Shown: positions 1 to 5,424 of the stretch, piece after piece
Layout of the letters: the number at the start of each line of letters is the position of its first letter
Numbering within the stretch: position 1 is the stretch's first letter
Assembly: GCA_013298325.1 (NCBI GenBank)
Contig: JAAFHJ010000363.1
Span: forward strand, 1-5,424
Direction of reading: 5' to 3'
Source: Myxococcales bacterium
Lineage (GTDB): Bacteria; Myxococcota_A; Polyangia; Polyangiales; Polyangiaceae
DNA length: 5,424 nucleotides
The notes under the pieces: generated by a model
The model's database searches: none
What the model was told of the DNA's origin: nothing
What the model saw: the letters and a program-made list of their open reading frames with translations, nothing else
Position numbers and translations under genes: made by a program

Positions 1-1
1 T

Positions 2-847
2 CGTGTGCTTACCGATCCCCAGTGGAGCCCGAAGGCCTCCCCGATCGCCGGCGAACGTGCCCCCGGCGCCGCCCGTTGGTACCCTCCGCCGCTCGCGATC
101 GGCGAGCTCGCCGCCCTCCATCCCGATGCCGTCGTGATTTCCCACGACCACTACGATCACCTCGATCGCGGCGCCATCGAACTCCTCGCGACGACGACGC
201 AAGTCCGCTTTTTTGTTCCGCTTGGCATCGGGGCAGACCTTGCCTATTGGGGCGTCCCCGAGGGGCGCATCACCGAACTCGACTGGTGGGAGACGGCGAC
301 CGTCGGCCCGGTCACGCTGCACGCCCTCCCGGCGCGCCACGCCTCCGGCCGCGGAATCCTCGACAAGGACGGAAACCTCTGGGCCGGTTGGGGCTTTCTC
401 GGCCCCCAGCACCGCGTCTATTTCTCCGGAGATACCGGATTGTTCCCCGCGATGAAGACGATCGGCGAGCGCCTCGGCCCCTTCGATCTCACCATGATTG
501 AAGTCGGCCAGTACGATCGCGCCTGGCCCGATTGGCACATCGGCCCCGAACAGGCCGTTTTGGCCCACCAACTCGTGCGCGGGAAGGTCTTTCTTCCCAT
601 TCACTGGGGGCTCTACGCGCTCGCCTACCACGGCTGGACCGAGCCGGCCGAGCGCGCCCGTGTGGAAGCTCTCGCGCGCAACGAAGCGGTTCTGCTCCCG
701 CGACCGGGGACGAGCGTCGACGTCGGGCCCCTTCAACAGGCGCCTGTCGCGCCACCCGTGCCAGACCGCTGGTGGCCCGAAGTCCCTTGGAAAACCGGCG
801 CCGAGGACCCGATCGTCTCGACCGGCTGCGAGGCTCTCCGTCGCTAG
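2..847 (+). CDS. MBL-fold metallo-hydrolase, RomA/NAPE-PLD-like (5' end cut by window)
   Basis: This is a zinc-dependent hydrolase of the metallo-beta-lactamase fold, closest in motif pattern to the RomA / N-acylphosphatidylethanolamine phospholipase D-like and UlaG-like branch; the substrate cannot be told from sequence. Counting from the GTG at position 5, the metal-binding motif HDHYDH is at residues 47-52, the third histidine at 112 (in ARHASGRG), the bridging aspartate at 143 (FSGDTG) and the last histidine at 200 (PIHWGLY). HIGPEQA at 178-184 matches the H-x-x-P-E-x-A element of this branch. No signal peptide is visible in the part present, so it is probably cytoplasmic. The frame is open through the left edge, and the protein begins at the strand 'VLTDP', which in relatives follows an N-terminal strand carrying a G-H-A/S motif. 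The GTG at 5 is therefore probably internal and tens of residues are missing. The stop TAG lies three bases from the stop of the convergent carbonic anhydrase gene. Confidence 0.88.
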   Translation, partial: RVLTDPQWSPKASPIAGERAPGAARWYPPPLAIGELAALHPDAVVISHDHYDHLDRGAIELLATTTQVRFFVPLGIGADLAYWGVPEGRITELDWWETATVGPVTLHALPARHASGRGILDKDGNLWAGWGFLGPQHRVYFSGDTGLFPAMKTIGERLGPFDLTMIEVGQYDRAWPDWHIGPEQAVLAHQLVRGKVFLPIHWGLYALAYHGWTEPAERARVEALARNEAVLLPRPGTSVDVGPLQQAPVAPPVPDRWWPEVPWKTGAEDPIVSTGCEALRR

Positions 848-850
848 CCG

Positions 851-1504
851 TCAGAGCGCGAGCGGCAAGCTCGGCGACGACTCGAGCGGGTCCAAAAAAG
901 CGACGTGACCGGTTGCAAGATTATATTTTGCTTCAACAATTTGGAGGCCGTTCCGCGCAAGATCCTGGAGCATGGCGCTCCGGCGAAGCTGCTTGGCGGA
1001 CGCGTGGACGTTCGCCTCGACGGCGGCGTCTGCCAGCTCATCCCCCTCAAACTCGCCCGATTCGGCGAGGTGCAAAATGCCGGGCCGGATCCGTGAGACG
1101 ATGTCGTCGATGTGGTGGGAGAGGGAGTCCGACGACGGGTCGGAGATGCGGTCAAGGGTCGCCTCGATGGCGCCGCAGTGGGTGTGCCCCATGACGACGA
1201 CGAGCTCGGTCCCAAACTTGGCGGCGGCAAACTCGACGCTCCCGATGATTGAGGGGGCGGTTACGTTCCCAGCAACGCGAATGACAAACAGATCTCCAAG
1301 ACCGACGTCAAACACGATTTCTGCCGGGGCTCGCGAATCGGAGCAGGCGAGAACAATGGCAAAGGGCGTCTGTCCAGCGAGCAGCGATTCCCGCGTTGCT
1401 CGCGATGCAATCGTGCTCACACAGCGCATATTGCTTACGAATCGCCGGTTCCCCTCTTTGAGCTGCTCCAGGGCCGCCGCCGCCGATACCCGCGAATGCT
1501 TCAT
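851..1504 (-). CDS. Beta-class carbonic anhydrase
   Basis: This 217-residue protein is a cytoplasmic zinc enzyme that interconverts CO2 and bicarbonate. The beta-class signature is complete: C54-x-D56-x-R58 in ACSDSRAPAE (zinc cysteine plus the Asp/Arg dyad), FVIRVAGN at 73-80, and H107-x-x-C110 in GHTHCGAI giving the remaining zinc ligands. The C-terminal strand YNLATGHVAFL (194-204) matches the usual Y-x-L-x-T-G-x-V end of the family, and the length is normal. The ATG at 1504 is chosen because GGAGAG lies 4 bases upstream and the ATG overlaps the TGA of the DUF1275 gene as ATGA. The frame can be read further upstream, to 1642, but that part lies inside the DUF1275 gene and resembles nothing in the family. 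The ATGA overlap predicts translational coupling to the membrane protein. There is no signal peptide. The class assignment is secure; the physiological role is inferred only from the neighbour. Confidence 0.93.
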   Translation of the reverse strand: MKHSRVSAAAALEQLKEGNRRFVSNMRCVSTIASRATRESLLAGQTPFAIVLACSDSRAPAEIVFDVGLGDLFVIRVAGNVTAPSIIGSVEFAAAKFGTELVVVMGHTHCGAIEATLDRISDPSSDSLSHHIDDIVSRIRPGILHLAESGEFEGDELADAAVEANVHASAKQLRRSAMLQDLARNGLQIVEAKYNLATGHVAFLDPLESSPSLPLAL

Positions 1505-2277
1505 GCTTCTCTCCGATTCTGGCTGATGGCCGCGGACTCTTCGGGGGCCGAACGTCGTTCCCGCGGGAATGCGACAAGAACGCCAACGCCGAGCGGAACA
1601 ATCGGCACGAGAAAAACCAAGTAGTCGAGCCGTGCCGCGCAAAGCGGCGCCAGGACGCCACCCAGGACGAAGCAGCCGATCTTCACAATGCGGAGCCGCA
1701 CGTGGCGACGCGCGGTCTTACGGTTCGTCGCGCCGCCGGAGACCGCTTGCGCAAGAAAAACGGCGAGGTCGGTCGCTGGGCCGGTCACGTGCGTCGTGCG
1801 CACCATGTTGCCGGTCGCGACGCTCACGATGGCGTTCTGGAGGCCGCTCACGAAGGCGAGAACACCAAGAAGAGCGAAGTCTTGGTAGGTTTCGACCGTC
1901 TGGCCGAAGGGGCCAAAGGCGCCTCGGTGGCCGGCGATCGCGACCGCGCCAAGGAGGAGCGCTTCGGCGGCGAAGAGCACAAAAAAGCCGGTGCGTTCCC
2001 CGTCGCGGCCGCCCGGTCCGCGCGAAAGCACGAGGAGCGAAGCGAGGAACCCGCCAAGAATAAAAAGTGAAAATACAAGGGCATACTCGCCGAGGAGCCC
2101 CCAACGACCGACGTCGGCACCGACGCGCGTCGCGATGCCGGTCATGTGCGTGATCAGCCGGCCGCAGGCGGCGAGCGCCGACGAATTCACGCCGCCGGAG
2201 GCCATACACAGCATCCCCCACGCGAAGAGGTTGCGCCGTTGATGAACTAGCTCGGCATCAAAGAGGGGGACGAACAT
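1501..2277 (-). CDS. DUF1275 (YoaK family) six-helix membrane protein
   Basis: This 258-residue integral membrane protein belongs to the DUF1275/YoaK family, whose function is not established. About six hydrophobic segments can be seen, near residues 18-38, 64-84, 97-115, 134-155, 196-213 and 217-236, with a basic stretch 186-197 and a charged C-terminal tail from 239. The family hallmarks are GRLITHMTG (39-47) and the segment 143-169 with FVSGLQNAIVS followed by TTHVTGPAT. These two regions resemble each other, indicating an internal duplication. The ATG at 2277 has no clear Shine-Dalgarno, but it places the first helix where the family has it; the next in-frame ATGs (residues 22 and 25) would cut into that helix. 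The gene lies 83 bases behind lysA on the same strand and overlaps the carbonic anhydrase start by 4 bases (ATGA). Family membership is well supported. A transport role, perhaps linked to inorganic carbon, is inference. Confidence 0.85.
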   Translation of the reverse strand: MFVPLFDAELVHQRRNLFAWGMLCMASGGVNSSALAACGRLITHMTGIATRVGADVGRWGLLGEYALVFSLFILGGFLASLLVLSRGPGGRDGERTGFFVLFAAEALLLGAVAIAGHRGAFGPFGQTVETYQDFALLGVLAFVSGLQNAIVSVATGNMVRTTHVTGPATDLAVFLAQAVSGGATNRKTARRHVRLRIVKIGCFVLGGVLAPLCAARLDYLVFLVPIVPLGVGVLVAFPRERRSAPEESAAISQNRREA

Positions 2278-2360
2278 GAACGACGCGCAACGTTACACGA
2301 GGGTAATCCCAAGGAAAGAGGGTTGCGCAAATTTTTCGCTTTCTCCGGGTATTCCCTCGA
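2278..2360 (-). promoter_or_regulatory. lysA-DUF1275 gap with inverted CGAGGG-N4-CCC pair
   Basis: This is the non-coding gap upstream of the DUF1275 and carbonic anhydrase genes. It is less GC-rich than the flanking genes around 2329-2342. CGAGGGTAATCCC at 2298-2310 is matched on the opposite strand by CGAGGGAATACCC at 2347-2359 (10 of 13 identical), and the perfect palindrome TTGCGCAA (2323-2330) sits close to the midpoint. The arrangement could be an operator or a weak long-range stem of 6 plus 3 pairs. I see no convincing -35/-10 pair and no hairpin followed by a T-run, so whether DUF1275 has its own promoter or is read through from lysA is open. Confidence 0.3.
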
Positions 2361-3629
2361 TCAAAAGCGCAAGCGATCGTCGAGAAAGGCCTGCTCGGGC
2401 TCCCGCTCCTTCGCGGCGCCGACGGTGCCCCCCGTGACAAAGACTTCAGCCGCGAAGCCGCGCCCGTTGTAGCGGCTCGCCATCGGGTAGCCGTAGGCGC
2501 CGCCGTCCCGGAGGAGCACCAAAGCGCCGTCCGGAAGGTCTTCCGGGAGCCGGTGGAAACCGAAGTCGTCCGAGCTCTCGCAGATGGGGCCGACGACGCG
2601 GAAGTCGATGCAGTTCTTCAAGGAATCGACGCCAGCGACCGGCGTCACGCGGTGGCGTGCCTGGTACATCGCCGGGCGTACGAGGTCGTTCATGCCGGCG
2701 TCGATCATCAGCCAACGACGCTTGCCGCCACCGGCGTTGACCTCTTTGCGTTGAACGACGCGCGTGAGCAGGTGCCCGTACGGAGCGACGAGGACGCGCC
2801 CCGGCTCGATGTGGAGCGGGAGATCGCCAAAGCCGAACTCTTTGCAAAGTGCACGTGTTTCTGCGACGAAGCGCGCCGGGGGGACCGGCTCTTGATCGCC
2901 GTAATCGATGCCAAATCCGCCCCCACTGTCGAGGAAGCGGAGCTCGCTGCGCCGTGGGCAATCTTTTGCAGTTTGCAACAAGATGCGTGCAGCATCCAGG
3001 TAATCTCCGGTGCTCAAAAGCTGAGACCCTGCGTGGACGGAGAGCCCCTGAAAGGCAAGCGAAGGGGCAGCGAGGGCGGCGTAGGCGGGGGCCAGGTCCG
3101 AAACGGGGACGCCGAATTTGGCGTCGTCGTGGCCGGTAGCGATCCCCTGGTGGGTGTCGATGCTGGCGAGCTCCGGGTTGATGCGGATGGCGACGCGGGC
3201 GATGCGCCCGAGGGTCGTCGCCCGGGCGGCGATGCGGTGCAGTTCTTCGGCGCTCTCGGCCTGGAGGGCGAGGATGCCGCGGTCGCCAGCGAGGAGGGCG
3301 CGATCGATCTCGTCGTTCGTCTTGGCGACGCCGGAAAATACGATTTTTTCTGGGGAAATCCCCGTCGCCAGCGCGAGGGCGAGCTCGACGCCGCTCACGA
3401 CATCGGCGCCGAGGCCGCGCGCCGCAAACCGCTTCAGGAGCGGGCCCGCGCTGTTCGCTTTCACCGCGTACGCGACGAGGTGGGGGGCGCCGTCAAAGGC
3501 TGCCTCAAGCGCGCACGCGGCGGCGTCCATGGCGTCGAGGTCGTACACCCACGTCGGCGTGCCGAAGCGTTCGGCGATGGCGGTCAGGAGGGCGGGCGTC
3601 AGGGCCGGGGAGGAGGGGGCGGGAACCAC
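2361..3629 (-). CDS. lysA: Diaminopimelate decarboxylase
   Basis: This 422-residue PLP-dependent fold-III decarboxylase converts meso-diaminopimelate to L-lysine and CO2, the last step of lysine synthesis, in the cytoplasm. The alanine-racemase-like barrel carries the PLP lysine K57 in YAVKAN, H199 in SVHAGSQ, the glycine loop GGGFGIDYG (236-244) that holds the cofactor phosphate, and EPGR at 275-278. The C-terminal beta domain has IDAGMNDLVRPAMY (309-322), the catalytic C350 in CESSD and Y379 in GGAYGY. The CESSD and MNDLxRPxxY motifs favour diaminopimelate over ornithine or arginine decarboxylase. Length is normal. The start is the GTG at 3629: an in-frame stop lies 9 codons upstream at 3654-3656, and no other plausible start comes before the conserved N-terminal strand (TWVYDL). 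No Shine-Dalgarno precedes it. The gene is divergent from pyk and stands first in a same-strand block with DUF1275 and carbonic anhydrase. Confidence 0.95.
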   Translation of the reverse strand: MVPAPSSPALTPALLTAIAERFGTPTWVYDLDAMDAAACALEAAFDGAPHLVAYAVKANSAGPLLKRFAARGLGADVVSGVELALALATGISPEKIVFSGVAKTNDEIDRALLAGDRGILALQAESAEELHRIAARATTLGRIARVAIRINPELASIDTHQGIATGHDDAKFGVPVSDLAPAYAALAAPSLAFQGLSVHAGSQLLSTGDYLDAARILLQTAKDCPRRSELRFLDSGGGFGIDYGDQEPVPPARFVAETRALCKEFGFGDLPLHIEPGRVLVAPYGHLLTRVVQRKEVNAGGGKRRWLMIDAGMNDLVRPAMYQARHRVTPVAGVDSLKNCIDFRVVGPICESSDDFGFHRLPEDLPDGALVLLRDGGAYGYPMASRYNGRGFAAEVFVTGGTVGAAKEREPEQAFLDDRLRF

Positions 3630-3680
3630 CGCGGTCGGATACGACGAGACGCGTCATGACCGTGAGGGATTTTCCTCGCC

Positions 3681-3705
3681 GCGGAGCGATCGACCGGCGG
3701 AGCGA
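3681..3705. repeat. 9-base tandem direct repeat GCGGAGCGA, 16-base period
   Basis: GCGGAGCGA occurs at 3681-3689 and again at 3697-3705, with 7 bases (TCGACCG) between. Both copies lie on one strand between lysA and pyk. The spacing of about one and a half helical turns does not by itself indicate a binding site. It may be an operator or simply chance in GC-rich DNA. Confidence 0.4.
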
Positions 3706-3716
3706 CGGTCGCTTTT
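3691..3716 (+). terminator. Weak terminator- or attenuator-like hairpin before pyk
   Basis: CGACCG (3691-3696) pairs with CGGTCG (3706-3711) across a 9-base loop, and the right arm is followed by CTTTT in the + direction. The shape recalls an intrinsic terminator, but the stem has only 6 pairs, the T-run is short, and it lies upstream of pyk, where a terminator would act only on transcripts starting inside or beyond lysA. It could equally be part of a protein-binding site. Confidence 0.2.
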
Positions 3717-3734
3717 GATCTATGGTGCCGCGCC

Positions 3735-5144
3735 ATGAAGGTCCGTCGCGCGAAACTGGTTTGTACCCTTGGCCCCGCCTGCGATTCCGAAGATGGCCTC
3801 GAGCGCATCATCGAAGCCGGCATGGACGTCGCGCGGCTGAATTTTTCCCACGGCTCCCACGAGGAGCACGGCGAGCGCTTCCGCCGCGTTCGCGAGGCGA
3901 GTGAAAAGCGCCGCAAGGCGGTCGCCGTCCTTCAAGATCTCTGCGGGCCGAAGATCCGCACCGGGACGCTCGTCGAGCCCTTCGATTTGATCGCCGGCGC
4001 GAAACTCGATTTGTTTGAAGGCAAAGAAGGGGGCACGCCCGGCGCCATCCCGATCCAGTATGAAGGGCTCGCGGAAGACGTGCGCGTCGGCGATCGGATC
4101 CTCTTCGACGACGGACGGATCGTCCTAGAAGTGCTCGCCGTTCGGGGGGATCGCGTCGAGGTCCTCGTCGTCCAGGGGGGCGGCATGCGGGCCCGTATCG
4201 GCGTGCATTTGCCCAGCAAAACGATGCGCCTCTCCGCGCTCACCGAAAAGGACAAGGCCGATCTCGCCTTCGGTCTGAAGCTCGGCGTCGACTACATCGC
4301 CCTCTCCTTCGTGCGCCGCGCCGAGGACCTCCACCTCGTCCGCGAGATCTGCCGCGAATGGGGGAAGCCGACGCCGATCATTGCCAAGATCGAGACGCCG
4401 GACGCCGTCGAAAACCTCGAAAGCGTCATTGCCGCTTCCGACGGCGTGATGGTCGCGCGTGGCGACCTTGGCGTCGAGTTCCCGCCGGAGCGGGTGCCGG
4501 TCATCCAGCGCCAGATCCTCGGCGTCGCGCGGCGGGTCCGCCGGCCGGTCATCGTCGCGACGGAGATGCTCCAGTCGATGACGAAGAGCACGCGGCCGAC
4601 GCGCGCGGAAGCGAGCGACGTCGCCAACGCCGTCTACGCGGGGACCGATTGCCTCATGCTCTCCGGCGAAACGGCGACGGGGGACCACCCGATCATTGCC
4701 GTTGAGATGATGAGCGCCATCGCGATGGAGGCGGAAGCGAGCTCCTTTTACGAAGCGATTCCGCATATTTCGCGCGCGAACAACGTCGCCGAAGCGGTCG
4801 CACGCGGGGCGGTCAACACGGCCCGCGAAATCGGTGCAAAGTACATGGTCGCCTTCACCGAGAGCGGCACGAGCGCCCTCAATGTGAGCCTCGCGCGGCC
4901 GCCGATGCCGATCATCGCCTTCTCGCCGAACGTCCAGACCCGTCGCCAGATGGCGCTCCTTTGGGGGACGATCCCGCGGGAAATGCCGGCGATCCACGAC
5001 CAGGACAAGCTCGTCGACTGGGTCAGCGCCGACCTCATGGCCTCGGGCCTCGCAAGCCCCGGTGAGCGCGTCGTGATCGTCTTCGGCGCGCCGATCGGCG
5101 TCCCCGGATCGACGAACAGCATGCGTGTGCACGTGATCGGCTGA
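3735..5144 (+). CDS. pyk: Pyruvate kinase
   Basis: This 469-residue enzyme transfers phosphate from phosphoenolpyruvate to ADP, giving pyruvate and ATP, the last step of glycolysis. All catalytic motifs are present: KLVCTLGP (7-14), ARLNFSHG (33-40, with R34, N36 and S38), the start of the B domain at about 70-167, IAKIE (216-220) with catalytic K218 and metal ligand E220, RGDLGVE (242-248) with D244, and ATEMLQSM (275-282) with T276. The C domain (about 350-469) has TESGTSA at 375-381, the position of the effector phosphate loop. The length matches the short bacterial form without a C-terminal PEP-utiliser domain. The residues after D68 are L, C, G, P, K, so lysine replaces the glutamate of potassium-dependent enzymes. 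The ATG at 3735 gives the standard N-terminus, although no Shine-Dalgarno is seen. The gene is divergent from lysA and ends 52 bases from a convergent gene. Confidence 0.96.
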   Translation: MKVRRAKLVCTLGPACDSEDGLERIIEAGMDVARLNFSHGSHEEHGERFRRVREASEKRRKAVAVLQDLCGPKIRTGTLVEPFDLIAGAKLDLFEGKEGGTPGAIPIQYEGLAEDVRVGDRILFDDGRIVLEVLAVRGDRVEVLVVQGGGMRARIGVHLPSKTMRLSALTEKDKADLAFGLKLGVDYIALSFVRRAEDLHLVREICREWGKPTPIIAKIETPDAVENLESVIAASDGVMVARGDLGVEFPPERVPVIQRQILGVARRVRRPVIVATEMLQSMTKSTRPTRAEASDVANAVYAGTDCLMLSGETATGDHPIIAVEMMSAIAMEAEASSFYEAIPHISRANNVAEAVARGAVNTAREIGAKYMVAFTESGTSALNVSLARPPMPIIAFSPNVQTRRQMALLWGTIPREMPAIHDQDKLVDWVSADLMASGLASPGERVVIVFGAPIGVPGSTNSMRVHVIG

Positions 5145-5190
5145 CGCCTAACCGGCTCCGTCCAGCCAGCGTCCGTTCCCCCATAATCGG

Positions 5191-5209
5191 CATGCCTCAA
5201 TGGGGCATG
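5191..5209. repeat. Inverted repeat over the stop of the FGE-like gene
   Basis: CATGCC (5191-5196) pairs with GGCATG (5204-5209) around a 7-base loop; a G-T pair can extend the stem by one. The hairpin includes the TGA of the minus-strand gene and lies in the convergent gap behind pyk. Neither strand has a T-run after it, so it is at best a weak bidirectional 3'-end structure. Confidence 0.25.
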
Positions 5210-5424
5210 TCGCTCGCGCAGCGGAAGCCGATGACGTGGGATTTCGCCGACGGCTCAAACGAATAACGCTGGGTCGGTCGGACCCAAGAAGCGAACCCGC
5301 CATTGAAGGCGCCGCCGCGAATGACGCGCTCGGCGCCGCTGGTGGTTCCGGTCGGGTCTTTCGCGTCGGCGTCGGTGTAGGGGCCGTAGAGGTCGGCGGT
5401 CCATTCCCAGACGTTGCCGACGAC
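5197..5424 (-). CDS. FGE-sulfatase/SUMF1-domain protein, C-terminal end only
   Basis: This is the last 75 residues of a protein whose N-terminal part lies beyond the right edge. GNVWEWTADLYGPY (residues 3-16 of the fragment), DPTGTTSG (23-30), RVIRGGAF (33-40) and the terminal GFRCA (66-70) are the ordered hallmarks of the formylglycine-generating-enzyme / SUMF1 fold (C-type-lectin-like). True FGE activates sulfatases by oxidising a cysteine to formylglycine, using a cysteine pair shortly after R-G-G-S/A-W/F. Here that stretch reads NGGFASWVRPTQRYS and contains no cysteine, so this is probably one of the many non-FGE relatives of unknown activity. It ends with TGA at 5199-5197, convergent with pyk with a 52-base gap. 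Such domains are often secreted or fused to protein kinases, but the missing part would be needed to say. Confidence 0.88.
   Translation of the reverse strand, partial: VVGNVWEWTADLYGPYTDADAKDPTGTTSGAERVIRGGAFNGGFASWVRPTQRYSFEPSAKSHVIGFRCASDMPH

Larger units (their letters stand above)
3630..3734. promoter_or_regulatory. Divergent lysA/pyk intergenic region
   Basis: These 105 bases separate two divergent genes and must hold whatever promoters they have locally. Visible elements are the direct repeat GCGGAGCGA (3681-3689 and 3697-3705), a CGACCG/CGGTCG hairpin followed by CTTTT (3691-3716), a small GAGG-N6-CCTC inverted repeat (3664-3677), and TATGGT at 3721-3726, a 4-of-6 match to a -10 box. 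No good -35 element is seen at the usual spacing on either strand, and neither flanking gene has an evident Shine-Dalgarno. Placing the promoters here is inference from geometry. Confidence 0.35.

Noticed and set aside
859..873. CGAGC-N5-GCTCG hairpin near the convergent stops as a terminator
   Set aside because: It is a five-pair stem inside the carbonic anhydrase coding end with no T-run on either side; such stems are common by chance at this GC content.
1505..1642. A longer N-terminus for the carbonic anhydrase, starting at 1642
   Set aside because: The extra 46 residues lie inside the DUF1275 gene, do not resemble carbonic anhydrases, and the ATG at 1504 has a good ribosome site and an ATGA overlap.
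3514..3657. A small minus-strand frame starting at ATG 3657, overlapping the lysA start in another frame, as a possible leader peptide or frameshifted lysA N-terminus
   Set aside because: Its AGGA is about 17 bases from the ATG, its sequence is Arg/Pro-rich without motif, and lysA from the GTG at 3629 already has a complete N-terminal strand.
2553..3659. A 368-codon open frame on +, antisense to lysA
   Set aside because: It mirrors lysA codon structure in GC-rich DNA, its translation has no recognisable motif and is rich in Gly, Arg, Asp and Val, and lysA itself is intact with all catalytic motifs.
4125..5132. A 335-codon open frame on -, antisense to pyk
   Set aside because: The translation is dominated by Arg, Asp, His and Ala with no hydrophobic core pattern; it is the complement of well-conserved pyruvate kinase codons.
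2361..5144. lysA and pyk as parts of a specialised metabolic cluster or novel system
   Set aside because: Both are standard housekeeping enzymes, divergently oriented, with no pathway-specific partners in the window.

Overview
This 5.4 kb stretch of high-GC chromosomal DNA is densely coded and reads mostly as ordinary housekeeping sequence. GTG starts, weak or absent ribosome binding sites on several genes, and a FGE/SUMF1-domain protein suggest a high-GC Gram-negative lineage. My best guess is Myxococcota/Polyangiales-like, but nothing here proves the taxon. I see no tRNA, rRNA, CRISPR array, insertion sequence or phage gene.

Layout, left to right: (1) A metallo-beta-lactamase-fold hydrolase of the RomA/NAPE-PLD-like/UlaG-like type on +, cut by the left edge (2-847). 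(2) Three bases further on, convergent with it, lies a minus-strand block read from right to left: lysA (diaminopimelate decarboxylase, 3629-2361), then an 83-base gap, then a six-helix DUF1275/YoaK-family membrane protein (2277-1501), then a beta-class carbonic anhydrase (1504-851). The last two genes share an ATGA stop/start overlap. (3) A 105-base divergent intergenic region holds a 9-base direct repeat and a short hairpin followed by a T-run. (4) Pyruvate kinase (pyk) lies on + (3735-5144). (5) Convergent with pyk is the C-terminal end of a formylglycine-generating-enzyme (FGE/SUMF1) fold protein on -, cut by the right edge (5424-5197).

Functionally, lysA performs the last, CO2-releasing step of lysine synthesis and pyk the last step of glycolysis. 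The part most worth a second look is the translationally coupled DUF1275 membrane protein and carbonic anhydrase, which may point to a role of the uncharacterised membrane family in CO2/bicarbonate handling. The DUF1275 protein also shows a clear internal sequence duplication, as many secondary transporters do. Other points of interest are the cation-site residues of the pyruvate kinase, the absence of the FGE catalytic cysteines in the C-terminal fragment, and two repeat-bearing intergenic regions. I found no convincing wholly new system.
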